DNA of 64,000 bases from Arthrobacter sp. GMC3 (GTDB taxonomy: Bacteria > Actinomycetota > Actinomycetes > Actinomycetales > Micrococcaceae). A program made the translations under genes and the position numbers. The stretch is from positions 124,001-188,000 of the forward strand of contig NZ_PJIO01000007.1 in the NCBI RefSeq assembly GCF_002929305.1, given 5' to 3'. Numbering within the stretch: the stretch's first letter is position 1; the number at the start of each line of letters is the position of its first letter. Under the pieces are notes generated by a model. It made no database searches, was not told where the DNA came from, and saw only the letters and a program-made list of their open reading frames with translations. Shown one piece after another: positions 53,668 through 62,717 of the stretch.

Positions 53668-55323
53668 CTATGCGCCGCTGACCTGAACGAAGATCGGGTT
53701 GGCGTAGAACCAAATGTCGGCCCACGGATCGCCTTCGCCGGCGCCGTGCGGAATCGGTCCCTGCGGGTCCACATCCGCACCCAGTGGGCCGACGCCGGAA
53801 CGCCGTCCGTCACTGCCGCGCAGGCGCACGTAGAACGGCTCCGTGACGTTGGTGAAAGTGCGGGTCAGCACGATTTCTCCGCTCACGGCTGCCGTGTCAA
53901 TCCGCTCGTGGACCTTGGTGTGCGGTGCCGTGAAGGTGTCCATATCCGCGACAGGTCCGGTGACCAGGCCCTTGATGATGTCAACATGTGCCAGCTGGGG
54001 CACCGTGCCACTTGAATTCTGCGCTGTGGTGGTTTTGATGGTGATGATCAGTTCAACATCGGTGCCCGGAGCTACCGTCAAGGTGGACCCCATGCCCTTG
54101 CCGGAACCGGCATGGCCCACGGGTCGCAGGCGCACATCAAGGCCCGCGATCAGGTGCCCGTGGTCAACCCACATGCGTCCGGCCCGCATGGCCTCGAGTA
54201 CGTCAGCGTAGTTGCGGGTGCGGGCGCCAATATGGGTTCGGCTGAATTGCCCCGGCCAGAAGTCGCTGCCATTTTGGGGCGTGCCGGCCTCCACCGGGTC
54301 CGGGCGCCGCCCCGCCCGGTTGAAGTTGTTCAGCGACGCGCCATTCTCCCAACCGTCGCCGGTGGGGTAGTCGCCAATCCGCATCGTATCTTTGGCCGTG
54401 AGATGGTTGTCGCTGTTGGAGGTGATCCAAAACGGCTTCCCCTCGGCGAGCATGGAATCCCACTGCCCGCCCACCACGCTGGTCACCCAGTCGAATCCGC
54501 CACGGGTTTTGTAAGCCTCCGCGGGGAAGCCCGGGAAGGAGAATTCGCTGGGGGAGTTCTCATATTCCCCGCGCTGGCTGGAGGCGCTGGCGAAGGTGCT
54601 GGCCGCCGATGCCTGGGCACCCGGGGCGCCCTCCATGCCGATCACGATTTCGGGGGCGGCATCGCGCCAGTTGCGCATCTCGTGAGGAGAGTCAATGCCC
54701 AGGCGGGACGGGTGATTGGCCAACACCACGACGTCGTCGATGAAGCCGGCCTTCTTTTGGGCGGCAAGCCAGGCAATGGCTTCCCCGGCCTTGGGCTCCC
54801 ACTCGGCTGCCTGGTTGGAACCGGCGGCCGGCTTCTCCCAACCATTGAGCTTGCCGTCCCACAGGAGCTCGAACTGGCGCAGAATACGCGCCTCGTTGGG
54901 GCCCGGCGCCACCAGCACCGAGGCATGTTCGGCGGCCGGGATGTACCATTCCAGACCCTGGAAGATCAGCATGTCCGGGCGTGCCGCCCGGGCTGCGGCA
55001 ATGTCGCGTTGGGAGTTGAGTGCACCGCCCATGTTGGCATGCCCCCAGTTGCTGTGCTCGGTGAAGGCGATGACGTCCACGCCGTATTGGGCGGCCTTCT
55101 CCAGCAACTGACTTTGCAGGTACTTGGCGTCATGGCTGTAAATGGTGTGGACATGATGGTCTCCCACCAGCCACGCCAAGTCGTCCGGGTCGTCGATTCC
55201 CGGGGCGGCGCTTGCCGCTGTGGCATGGATGGCGGATCCGGCAACCAGGCCTGCGGCGACGAGCGCTGCTGCGCCCATCAACCGGCGTCGGGATACCATC
55301 ATGGGCGTTTGCGGCGTACACAT
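53668..55323 (-). CDS. Exported PHP-domain metal-dependent protein
   Basis: A 551-residue secreted protein. The N-terminus has a twin-arginine-type signal (SRRRLMGAAALVAAG, cleavage near ASA). The PHP metal site starts with DHHVHTIYSHDA (His57, His59), followed by GVDVIAFTEHSNWG and LANHPSRLG. PHP proteins are metal-dependent phosphoesterases; the substrate outside the cell is unknown. AAGGAG about 10 nt upstream supports ATG 55323. Confidence 0.85.
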   Translation of the reverse strand: MCTPQTPMMVSRRRLMGAAALVAAGLVAGSAIHATAASAAPGIDDPDDLAWLVGDHHVHTIYSHDAKYLQSQLLEKAAQYGVDVIAFTEHSNWGHANMGGALNSQRDIAAARAARPDMLIFQGLEWYIPAAEHASVLVAPGPNEARILRQFELLWDGKLNGWEKPAAGSNQAAEWEPKAGEAIAWLAAQKKAGFIDDVVVLANHPSRLGIDSPHEMRNWRDAAPEIVIGMEGAPGAQASAASTFASASSQRGEYENSPSEFSFPGFPAEAYKTRGGFDWVTSVVGGQWDSMLAEGKPFWITSNSDNHLTAKDTMRIGDYPTGDGWENGASLNNFNRAGRRPDPVEAGTPQNGSDFWPGQFSRTHIGARTRNYADVLEAMRAGRMWVDHGHLIAGLDVRLRPVGHAGSGKGMGSTLTVAPGTDVELIITIKTTTAQNSSGTVPQLAHVDIIKGLVTGPVADMDTFTAPHTKVHERIDTAAVSGEIVLTRTFTNVTEPFYVRLRGSDGRRSGVGPLGADVDPQGPIPHGAGEGDPWADIWFYANPIFVQVSGA

Positions 55324-55521
55324 CGGGGGAAGCTCTCCTTGTAGTTTGGAACATCCCAGAGCCTAGGGAGCGTCGTTGAACGGACGGTATGCGATGCGTG
55401 AACAGGGCGCGACTGGCCGGGGTTCCCCCGTTCACCTGCCCGACACCAGCGGTCCACCTGAGTGCGAGACGATGCATCCGCCCCACGATCCAAAGGGGCG
55501 ACTACCAGAAGGGCTTCTCAC

Positions 55522-56265
55522 TTGTTATTGACTACTGCCGCACGCCGGTCCGCCGCTGTTGGCATTGCCGTCTTGCTCCTCGCCGCACCCACCGCCGCCC
55601 AGGCGGCAGCGCCTCCCGCTCCCGTCAACAGCGTGGGTGTGCTCTCGCTCCTTGACTCCGGCGGCAACGTGCTGGCGGCGGGAAGTACCGCGGCACAACC
55701 AGGTTTCTCCGCAGCTCTTGCCCCCGCGTCCTGCCCGGCGGGCTTTTCCGACGCCGCCCGGCTCAGTGCGATTCGCGCCGATGGATCCGTCGTGGTCATT
55801 TCTGCCACCACGCCGTTGGCGGATCCTCTCCAACCGGCCAAGGTCCCTACCTCCCCGGTTCTGGCGGACTATGCCCTCGGTGACGGTGCCACCGTGACCC
55901 TTGAATGTTTGTCGGTACGTGGCGGGGTCCCCGTCCCCGCAGCCACAGTCTTCAGCATCGGGCTGGACATTGCCGGGGGCGCCTTCACACTGGTCCCGGC
56001 ACCGGTTGTCCCCACGTCACCGCCCGCCACGAACCCACCGGTCACAGACCCGCCCACCGCTGGTCCCAGCACAGGACCTAGCGCCGGACCGTCGACGGCT
56101 CCCAGCAACATGCAAACATCCGGGGTGGCGAACGGGAAGACCAACGGCGACCTGGCTTCGACCGGTACAGCGGCGTTGCCCCTGCTTGCCGGTGCCGGGT
56201 TGTTGCTAGTCGCCGGATCATCGGTGCTGCTGTGGCGTCGGCGCCAAGCCGGAAAGAGGGCGTAA
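55522..56265 (+). CDS. Surface protein with LAXTG-type sortase signal
   Basis: A 247-residue protein from TTG 55522 (AGAAGGG 8 nt before). A signal peptide ends in APTAAQAAA. A moderately sized extracellular domain is followed by a Pro/Thr/Ser-rich wall-spanning stretch (about residues 165-205). The C-terminus reads LASTG, a hydrophobic helix and WRRRQAGKRA, the layout of sortase substrates; LAXTG is typical for class E sortases. An ATG at 55462 would add 20 residues. No sortase is in the window. Confidence 0.8.
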   Translation: MLLTTAARRSAAVGIAVLLLAAPTAAQAAAPPAPVNSVGVLSLLDSGGNVLAAGSTAAQPGFSAALAPASCPAGFSDAARLSAIRADGSVVVISATTPLADPLQPAKVPTSPVLADYALGDGATVTLECLSVRGGVPVPAATVFSIGLDIAGGAFTLVPAPVVPTSPPATNPPVTDPPTAGPSTGPSAGPSTAPSNMQTSGVANGKTNGDLASTGTAALPLLAGAGLLLVAGSSVLLWRRRQAGKRA

Positions 56266-56425
56266 GTGCCCGCCACGGCCATCATCTAGTACTTCTGCGC
56301 GCGCTCATAGGAATCCATCAGCAAACACCCTTGAAAGTCCCAAGCCACGGGACCACAGTTGGGATTATGAGAAGGAAGCAATTCCCGGATGGGGCGACGT
56401 CAACACCAGGCTACGGGGCCTAGCC

Positions 56426-57244
56426 ATGGCCGCCGGTGCCGACTGGTCTGCGATCACACGATGGTTTCATTGGCAGGGCCGATCCACCGTCCTGCTGTCC
56501 ATGGTTGCGGTTCTTCTCGTGGTAATTTCCGGCGCTGCCGCCTACGCCTCCGCTCCCGCCTTGGCACCCGTCAAGGCGGTACAGGTTGACGTTATTGGGG
56601 ATTCCCTGAGTACCGGTTTCCGGACGCCGGGAGACACCTGGCCAGCCCAGGCCCAGGCGATTATCACCTCGATGGGTTTGAAGGCGCAGATCACCAACTC
56701 CTCCGAGAACGGTGCCGGTTATGTCTCTCCCGGCGAAACCGGCGACGTCTTCTCCGATCTGGTCAACCGGGTGGTGAATTCCCAGTCACAGGTGGTGGTG
56801 ATCTTCGGCTCGGACAACGACACCGGTGACAGCGGCCTGACCCAGGCCGTGCAAGCCACACTCGCCAGGGTCAAGGTGCTGGCCCCCGATGCCTCGGTGA
56901 TCCTGGTAGGTCCGACGTCGGAATCTGATGATACCCAGGGCAAGCTGACAGTGATTCGCCAGACCCTGGAACAGCAGGCAGCCGCCACGGGGGCCCAGTT
57001 TGTGGACCCGGTGACCCTGGGCTGGTTCCAGGGCGGCGCTGCCCAAGATCTAGCCAACGATCTGGAGCACCCCAACAGCGCCGGCGAGACATACCTTGCC
57101 GAGCATATGAGCACCGTCATGGCACCGGCCATCAGGGCCGCCATGCGTCAGGACCAGCTACGCGGCGCCGGTTCGGGCAGACAGTGGGCCCGGACCGCTA
57201 ATTCGCGGCGAGAGCTTGCGCCAGTACCGGGGCCAATCGTTTGA
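56426..57244 (+). CDS. Membrane-anchored SGNH/GDSL hydrolase
   Basis: A 272-residue protein. One N-terminal helix (LLSMVAVLLVVISGAAAYA) is followed by an SGNH domain: block I VDVIGDSLSTGF with the nucleophile Ser, NGAG, and IFGSDNDTGDSG. Block V Asp-His (LEHPNSAGETYLAEHM) is present. It probably acts on esters outside the membrane, for instance O-acetyl groups of the cell wall. It overlaps the convergent aminotransferase by 47 nt. Confidence 0.82.
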   Translation: MAAGADWSAITRWFHWQGRSTVLLSMVAVLLVVISGAAAYASAPALAPVKAVQVDVIGDSLSTGFRTPGDTWPAQAQAIITSMGLKAQITNSSENGAGYVSPGETGDVFSDLVNRVVNSQSQVVVIFGSDNDTGDSGLTQAVQATLARVKVLAPDASVILVGPTSESDDTQGKLTVIRQTLEQQAAATGAQFVDPVTLGWFQGGAAQDLANDLEHPNSAGETYLAEHMSTVMAPAIRAAMRQDQLRGAGSGRQWARTANSRRELAPVPGPIV

Positions 57245-58541
57245 CGCCTTCGCGCAGAGCATCTGATGGGACGGCACTAAAGGCCAGGCGCAGCTTGTTG
57301 CTGGGCCCCTCCGCCGCGGAGAACGCGGCCCCAGGAACAAAAACCACCCCGGCGTCGATGCCCTTGTGAAGCAACGGGTAGGTGTCGATTCCCTCCGGCA
57401 AGGTGAGCCAGACGAAGAAGCCCCCGGCAGGGCGCGTCCAGGTGACACCCTCCGGCATGAATTCCTCCAACGCCGCCAGGAGTGCGGTGCAACGCTCCTG
57501 GTAGAGGCTGCGGTAGGTGGCAATCTGCCCCTGCCAGTCGTAATTGCGCAGGTACTCGCTGACCAGCAACTGGTTAAACGTGGGCGGGCACAAGGTCACG
57601 GCCTCGCTGGCCAGGTAGTAGCGCTGCTTCAGGTGCGCAGGCACCAGGGCCCATCCAATGCGTAGGCCCGGGGCGAAAATCTTCGAGAATGAGCCCAGGT
57701 ACAGCACGTCCTCGGGGTTTGCCGCGCGCAGTGGGGCGGGGAGAACGCCGTCGAACTTTAAGAGGCCGTAGGGGTTGTCCTCCAGAACCAAAATATTCGC
57801 CTCACGGCAGATATCCACAATCTCCTGGCGCCGTTCGGGGGCCAGCATGACGCCCGAGGGGTTGTTGAAATTGGGGATCGTGTACAGCAGCTTGATCGTC
57901 TTGCCAGCTGCTTGCAGGGCGGCAATGGTGGCGCGCAACGCGGAGGGGATGATCCCGTTCTCGTCGCCGGTCACCGGCTGCACGTCAACCTCGTAGGCTT
58001 CGAAGGTGTTCAGCGCGCCCACATAGGTGGGGTCCTCCAGTAGGATCACGTCTCCCGGGTCGCAAAAGACCTTGGCCGCCACGTCCTGGGCTGACTGGGA
58101 CCCGGCGGTGATGACAACGTTGTCGGGATCGGCGTCGAGGATGCCTTCGGCGGCCATGACCTCGCAGATCTGCTGACGCAACTCCAAGGTTCCCTGCCCT
58201 CCGCCATATTGCAGCGCCTCCAGGCCGTGCTCGCTGATGATCTTCGCCGCCGTGGCACCGAGGCGGTCCAGCGGCAGCGATGCCAGGTTTGGGTTTCCGC
58301 CGGCCAAGGAAACCAGGCCCGGCTGCATGGAAATCTCAAAAACATCGCGAACAGCCGACTGCTTGATGTTCGCCGCCCGGGTGGACAGCAAGGACTCGTG
58401 GCGGTGGCGCCGGGGCTGGTCCGCGGCTGCGGAGGCCGTATTGGACTGGGCCCGGTTCAGGGCATCGACGGCTTCTTCGGACAGTTTTTCGGCGGCAGCG
58501 TTGGCGCCGGAGGATGGTGTAGTCACGGTGTCAGGATACAA
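57198..58541 (-). CDS. PLP-dependent aminotransferase, 2-aminoadipate/MocR-like type
   Basis: A 447-residue aminotransferase without an N-terminal GntR domain. SLAGGNPNLASLPLDRL, YGGGQGTLELRQQI, IPNFNNPSGV and the PLP-lysine motif YLGSFSKIFAPGLRIGWALVP are visible. Relatives act on 2-aminoadipate or aromatic and branched amino acids. The N-terminal 50 residues look like an unconserved tail, so the true start could be downstream of 58541. Confidence 0.85.
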   Translation of the reverse strand: MYPDTVTTPSSGANAAAEKLSEEAVDALNRAQSNTASAAADQPRRHRHESLLSTRAANIKQSAVRDVFEISMQPGLVSLAGGNPNLASLPLDRLGATAAKIISEHGLEALQYGGGQGTLELRQQICEVMAAEGILDADPDNVVITAGSQSAQDVAAKVFCDPGDVILLEDPTYVGALNTFEAYEVDVQPVTGDENGIIPSALRATIAALQAAGKTIKLLYTIPNFNNPSGVMLAPERRQEIVDICREANILVLEDNPYGLLKFDGVLPAPLRAANPEDVLYLGSFSKIFAPGLRIGWALVPAHLKQRYYLASEAVTLCPPTFNQLLVSEYLRNYDWQGQIATYRSLYQERCTALLAALEEFMPEGVTWTRPAGGFFVWLTLPEGIDTYPLLHKGIDAGVVFVPGAAFSAAEGPSNKLRLAFSAVPSDALREGVKRLAPVLAQALAAN

Positions 58542-58602
58542 CCAATGTTGCTAAATAGGCATCAAAAGTTTTTCTATGGTCGCTATTTTTTGCCGTCCTT
58601 CT

Positions 58603-58928
58603 TCACTCCGTCCCGCAGTTCGCATCCTTTACTTCGTTCAGGAACGCCGAGATCCGGCCTGCCATCACCCCCGGTTCCCAGCTGTGGTTGGCAGCGGCAA
58701 TGCTCTCGCGCCGGCCATGGGGGAGATGAGCGGCAATGGCGTCGGCTTTCAGCGACGGGCCCATGGCTGTCATGACAGGCCGGCGGCGGCCGCGGCAAGG
58801 CTGATGGCGCCGCCGGAGGAGTTGCCCATAAGTGCCACAGGGCCACCAGCCACCTCGATCAGGGCGCGCAGATCCTCCACGGTGTCCGCCAGGGTGAACG
58901 ACGGCGCCTGGGCGCTTTCGCCCCTTCA
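58603..58928 (-). pseudogene. Decayed alpha/beta hydrolase
   Basis: On the minus strand two fragments in different frames make up an alpha/beta hydrolase. Fragment 1 (58925 down to 58770) reads RGESAQAPSFTLADTVEDL, then ALIEVAGGPVALMGNSSGG with the nucleophile motif GNSSGG, and stops. Fragment 2 (58773 down to 58603) reads DAIAAHLPHGRRESIAAANH, like the C-terminal His region, and ends at TGA 58603-58605. The N-terminal part is missing and a stop lies directly upstream (58926-58928). The middle of the hydrolase is absent, so this is a deletion remnant rather than a simple frameshift. The gap 58542-59015 holds nothing else but the ald terminator. Confidence 0.7.
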
Positions 58929-58959
58929 CCTGCCGCTCATCCACCGTCTAGGGTGCAAA

Positions 58960-58996
58960 AAGGCGGGGATGTGTGAAGTTCACACACCCCCGCCTT
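58960..58996 (-). terminator. Terminator of ald
   Basis: AAGGCGGGG(A)TGTGTGAA at 58960-58977 pairs with 58979-58996 with one mismatch (58969/58987), single-base loop. On the minus strand a T-run follows (TTTTT). It lies 20 nt after the ald stop. Confidence 0.88.
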
Positions 58997-59015
58997 GCAA
59001 ACCGAAGCGGTCTGA

Positions 59016-60128
59016 CTAGACCAGCTGGCGCCAGTCTGCAGCCAGCGGGAGGCCGTGCGCGCCGGAGACGGAGTGGTGGGCTACCTGGCCGCCAGCCACA
59101 TTCAGGCCTGCAGCAAGGGCAGGATCGGCTTCCAGAGCCGCAGCCACACCCAGGTTGGCCAATGCCACCGCGTAGCGCAGCGTCACGTTGGTCAGAGCGT
59201 AGGTGGAGGTGTTGGGTACGGCGCCGGGCATATTGGCAACGCAGTAGAACACCGAGTTGTGAACCTTGAAGGTGGGATCGGCGTGCGTGGTGGGGTGGGT
59301 GTCCTCGAAGCAGCCACCCTGGTCCACGGCGATATCTACCAGCACGGAGCCGGGCTTCATGCGGGCAACAAGTTCATTGGTGACCAGTTTGGGTGCCTTG
59401 GCGCCGGGGATCAGAACCGATCCGATCACAAGATCGGCCTGCACCAGCGAACGCTCAATTTCAAAGGAGTTCGAGGCAACAGTCTTCAACCGGCCCTGGT
59501 AGAGGGCATCGAGTTCCTGCAGGCGGGCGATGTTGATATCAAGAATCGTCACATCCGCGCCGGCGCCAATGGCCATGGCCGCGGCGTTCGTGCCCGAGAC
59601 TCCGGCGCCGAGGATGACAACATTTGCCGGGCGGACCCCGGGGACTCCGCCCAGCAGAATTCCCTTACCGCCGGCGGGGGCGGTGAGGCATGCGGCGCCC
59701 ACCTGCACCGACAGGCGGCCAGCCACCTCGGACATGGGTGCCAGCAGGGGCAGGGTGCGGCCAATCTGGACGGTTTCGTAGGCGATCGCCGTGACGCCAC
59801 TGTCCATGAGGGCGCGGGTCAGTTCCGGCTCGGCGGCCAGGTGCAGGTAAGTGAACAGCACCAGGCCCTTGCGGAAGTGCGGGTACTCGACACTGATGGG
59901 TTCCTTGACCTTCATCACCATGTCGGCGCGGCCCCAGACCTCGGCGGCATCGGTGACAAGTTCGGCACCGGCGCCCAGGTATTCGCTGTCCTCAATGCTG
60001 GAGCCCACTCCGGCGCCGCGTTCAATCAGAACCGTGTGGCCCTGGCGGACGAACTCATGAACTCCGGAGGCCGTGATGGCCACGCGGAACTCGTTGTTCT
60101 TGATCTCCTTGGGAACTCCAATGATCAT
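59016..60128 (-). CDS. ald: Alanine dehydrogenase
   Basis: A 370-residue NAD-dependent enzyme converting L-alanine to pyruvate and ammonia. GVPKEIKNNEFRVAITASGVHEFVRQGH, FTYLHLAAEPELTRALMDSG and the Rossmann motif VILGAGVSGTNAAAMAIGAGADVTILD are typical. It is divergent from a PucR-type regulator, which is likely its activator. It could feed on alanine released by peptide or wall-fragment degradation. Confidence 0.95.
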   Translation of the reverse strand: MIIGVPKEIKNNEFRVAITASGVHEFVRQGHTVLIERGAGVGSSIEDSEYLGAGAELVTDAAEVWGRADMVMKVKEPISVEYPHFRKGLVLFTYLHLAAEPELTRALMDSGVTAIAYETVQIGRTLPLLAPMSEVAGRLSVQVGAACLTAPAGGKGILLGGVPGVRPANVVILGAGVSGTNAAAMAIGAGADVTILDINIARLQELDALYQGRLKTVASNSFEIERSLVQADLVIGSVLIPGAKAPKLVTNELVARMKPGSVLVDIAVDQGGCFEDTHPTTHADPTFKVHNSVFYCVANMPGAVPNTSTYALTNVTLRYAVALANLGVAAALEADPALAAGLNVAGGQVAHHSVSGAHGLPLAADWRQLV

Positions 60129-60349
60129 GATGAAAGTCCTTTGTTTCTTGGCAGCTGGCAGGCCACCGGAAGCTGTTCTAGTGACTACAACATTAGATCC
60201 ACGCTGTGAGGTGTTTCATAGGGATCGACGACGGCGAATCATGGCTGTGGCGGTTTGGCGCGGAATTCTTCCACCATGCTTCGACAAATGTCGAACCTGG
60301 ACGGGGCAATTGTCGCCTTTTGTCTGTCCGGCCCGACTAGGCTTGAAAC

Positions 60350-61579
60350 ATGCGAAATCAGGAGATTGAGGACCTTGTGGAACGGCTCGCCGTCGAACTG
60401 GGGCGCGGGCTTTCCCTGGAGGACCTGGACGGGCTGCTGCTGGCCTACAGTGCCAACCAGTCCCACGCCGACCGGGTTCGGGTGAATTTCCTGCTCAGCA
60501 AGAAAGTCCCCGCCGATGTCAGCAGCTGGCAGCTTTCCCACGGGATTGCAACGGCTGTGCGCCCCGTGGTGGTGCCTGCCAACGACGACTTGGGCATGCT
60601 GGGAAGGGTTTGTGTGCCCTTGTTGGTGCGCGGTTTTCGGGTGGGCTACCTGTGGGTGCAGCAGGACCTTGCCGAGCAAAGTGCGACGGCGATCCTCGCC
60701 CAGTTGCCGCAGGTCAGGGACTCCCTCGACCTGCTCTCCACGCTGTTGCTCGATTCCAACACCGCCGAGTCCAGCCAGCGCCGGGTGCGGGAACAGCAGT
60801 TCCTCAGTGCGGTTGAGGGCGAAAAGCACTTGATCGAAGTGGTCGCCGAATGGCCCGAAATTCGCCAGCGGGGCCCTTGGCAGCTTGCCACCGTCTATTC
60901 CGTAGCTGATCAGGGGCAGCCCGATTCCCGGCGCGGGGCATCCCACTACGATCCGCTGGCAGCCGCACTGGTGCACCGCAGTGCCGGGTTGCAGGCCACA
61001 ATCGGTATTGATGGTGCCCTGTTCACCGCCGGTCTGGGCACCCACGCCGTGATGCTGTTCCGGGAGACACAGGGCCGGGCAGGGCATGCCGCCGTCCTTG
61101 AGCGCTACACGGCTGAACTGCACAAGCGAACTGGTGCTCCGGCGTCGCACGTGGTCATGGGAATCAGCGAGACCTTCACCTCCCTGCGGGTATTGGAGCA
61201 GGCGTACAGGGAGTCGAAAATTGCTGCACAGGCGGCAGTGGTCGATCCCGCCTTGGGCGCCATTTTGGATGTGCGCGGGGCCGGGGTTTACGAGGTCCTT
61301 GCCGGCGGAGCTGCGAACCCGGAGGACAGTGTTTATTACAGGTTGCTCCGGGACAAAGACGGTTCCGCCGAGCTCTTCCCCGTACTTGAACTGCTCTATG
61401 ACAATGACGGCGCCGTGGCCAAGATCGCCGACGCGCTGCACCTGCACCGCTCCACCGTGTACAACCGGCTGGCCCGGGTGCGCGCGATCATTGGCGCCGA
61501 TCCGTTGGCTGGCAGGGTCCGGTTGGAGTTGCATTTGGCGCTGAAGGTGGCACGCTGGGCCGGGCGGCCGCGGATCTAG
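60350..61579 (+). CDS. PucR-family transcriptional regulator, AdeR-like
   Basis: A 409-residue regulator. The C-terminal HTH_30 domain has AKIADALHLHRSTVYNRLARVRAIIGADP. The central part is a GGDEF-like region common to PucR proteins. In B. subtilis the PucR-type AdeR activates ald; here the gene is divergent from ald across a 221-nt gap, so the same role is likely, with alanine as effector. I could not see an obvious symmetric operator in the gap. Confidence 0.87.
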   Translation: MRNQEIEDLVERLAVELGRGLSLEDLDGLLLAYSANQSHADRVRVNFLLSKKVPADVSSWQLSHGIATAVRPVVVPANDDLGMLGRVCVPLLVRGFRVGYLWVQQDLAEQSATAILAQLPQVRDSLDLLSTLLLDSNTAESSQRRVREQQFLSAVEGEKHLIEVVAEWPEIRQRGPWQLATVYSVADQGQPDSRRGASHYDPLAAALVHRSAGLQATIGIDGALFTAGLGTHAVMLFRETQGRAGHAAVLERYTAELHKRTGAPASHVVMGISETFTSLRVLEQAYRESKIAAQAAVVDPALGAILDVRGAGVYEVLAGGAANPEDSVYYRLLRDKDGSAELFPVLELLYDNDGAVAKIADALHLHRSTVYNRLARVRAIIGADPLAGRVRLELHLALKVARWAGRPRI

Positions 61580-61663
61580 GGCCCTATTTTCGTTGGCGCT
61601 ACCGCTGCCCACTTTCGCTACCGGTCTACCGGGCGCGTAGAAGGGGAGCGGGCGCGAAAACGC

Positions 61664-62320
61664 TCAGTCGAGCAGATGGAGGTCCGCTGGGGTGTCCAGG
61701 TCGGCTCCGTCGCTGAGGTCGCTGCAATCGACGACGTCGATCAGCTCGGGATGTGCGCGCAGGAACATGCGGGCCCCGGCGTCACCCTCGGACAGGGACG
61801 CCGCCGCTGTGGCGAGGGAAGGGCTGAAAACTATGGGGTGCCCGCGAAGCAAAGTGGTGGAGCCCGGGGTGGCTAAGTATCCGGCCGCCGTGATCCGGCC
61901 GTCCTGGTGGGCCGCGATCAGGCGCGCGATCACGCCAGCTGTGACGCCGGGCTGGTCCACAAGCGCCACCAACACGTTGTGTCCGGGGTCAACGGCGGCC
62001 ACACCGAGCCGAAACGAGCCGCCCATGCCCGAGGCCCAGCCCTCATTGACCACCAGGTGGCACGCGGCGAAGGCCCGTCCCGTGGACCGCCCTGCCGCCT
62101 GGAGTGCCTGAAGCTGGGCTGCGCCGGATCCCACCACAACCACCGTGTGAGCGCATCCGCCGCTGCGCAGTGTGGATGCGGCATGTTCCACCAGGGTTGA
62201 TCCGTGAAAGGGCAGCAGCGCCTTGGGCCCGCGTCCCAGACGGCTCCCGGAGCCGGCCGCGAGCAGCACGGCGGCCGTCGGGAACCGGGCGAGGTGATCC
62301 TCAGCTGGGTTCGGTAGCAT
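61664..62320 (-). CDS. MobA-like nucleotidyltransferase
   Basis: A 218-residue NTP-transferase. LLAAGSGSRLGRGPKALLPF binds the nucleotide and VALVDQPGV carries the metal Asp. It resembles the MocA/MobA group that adds CMP or GMP to molybdopterin, though related proteins serve other cofactors. No molybdoenzyme gene is visible. Its start overlaps the preceding HTH gene by 20 nt. Confidence 0.83.
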   Translation of the reverse strand: MLPNPAEDHLARFPTAAVLLAAGSGSRLGRGPKALLPFHGSTLVEHAASTLRSGGCAHTVVVVGSGAAQLQALQAAGRSTGRAFAACHLVVNEGWASGMGGSFRLGVAAVDPGHNVLVALVDQPGVTAGVIARLIAAHQDGRITAAGYLATPGSTTLLRGHPIVFSPSLATAAASLSEGDAGARMFLRAHPELIDVVDCSDLSDGADLDTPADLHLLD

Positions 62321-62681
62321 TCTTTTGCCCCGCCAGCCAGGCCATGATGTCCTCGCGTCGGATCCGCCGGTGCGAGCCCCTGTATTGGACCGGAATCTCG
62401 CCCCGGTCAGTCATATTGCGCAGGAAGGTGTGGGAAATACCGGCCAACTCCGCCGCCTGGGACGTTGTCAGCAGCTCGGCCACGCTGGCCACCGTCACGG
62501 CGTCGCCAGCGGCGAGTCGTCGTAGGAGATCGAGGACGGCGTCCCGGGCCTCGGGTGCCAGTCGGTGGGCGGTGCCGTCCACAAACACCGTGACGTCATC
62601 GCTGCCCGCTAGGAAACGGGTTAAAGTGCCCCGCTCTGCGGGATCCAGACCGGGACTGAGGCGAGGTGCGAGAAGGCTCAT
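62301..62681 (-). CDS. Excisionase-family helix-turn-helix protein, antitoxin-like
   Basis: A 126-residue protein. The N-terminal half is helical, and the C-terminal half is a MerR-like excisionase HTH (LTTSQAAELAGISHTFLRNMTDRGEIPVQYRGSHRRIRREDIMAWL). Similar actinobacterial proteins are antitoxins to PIN-domain toxins encoded just downstream. Here the overlapping downstream gene is a MobA-like transferase instead. It may be an orphan antitoxin or a plain regulator. Confidence 0.8.
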   Translation of the reverse strand: MSLLAPRLSPGLDPAERGTLTRFLAGSDDVTVFVDGTAHRLAPEARDAVLDLLRRLAAGDAVTVASVAELLTTSQAAELAGISHTFLRNMTDRGEIPVQYRGSHRRIRREDIMAWLAGQKNATEPS

Positions 62682-62717
62682 GCGTCATACTTTAGCGCCC
62701 CCGGTAAGGTATGACCC

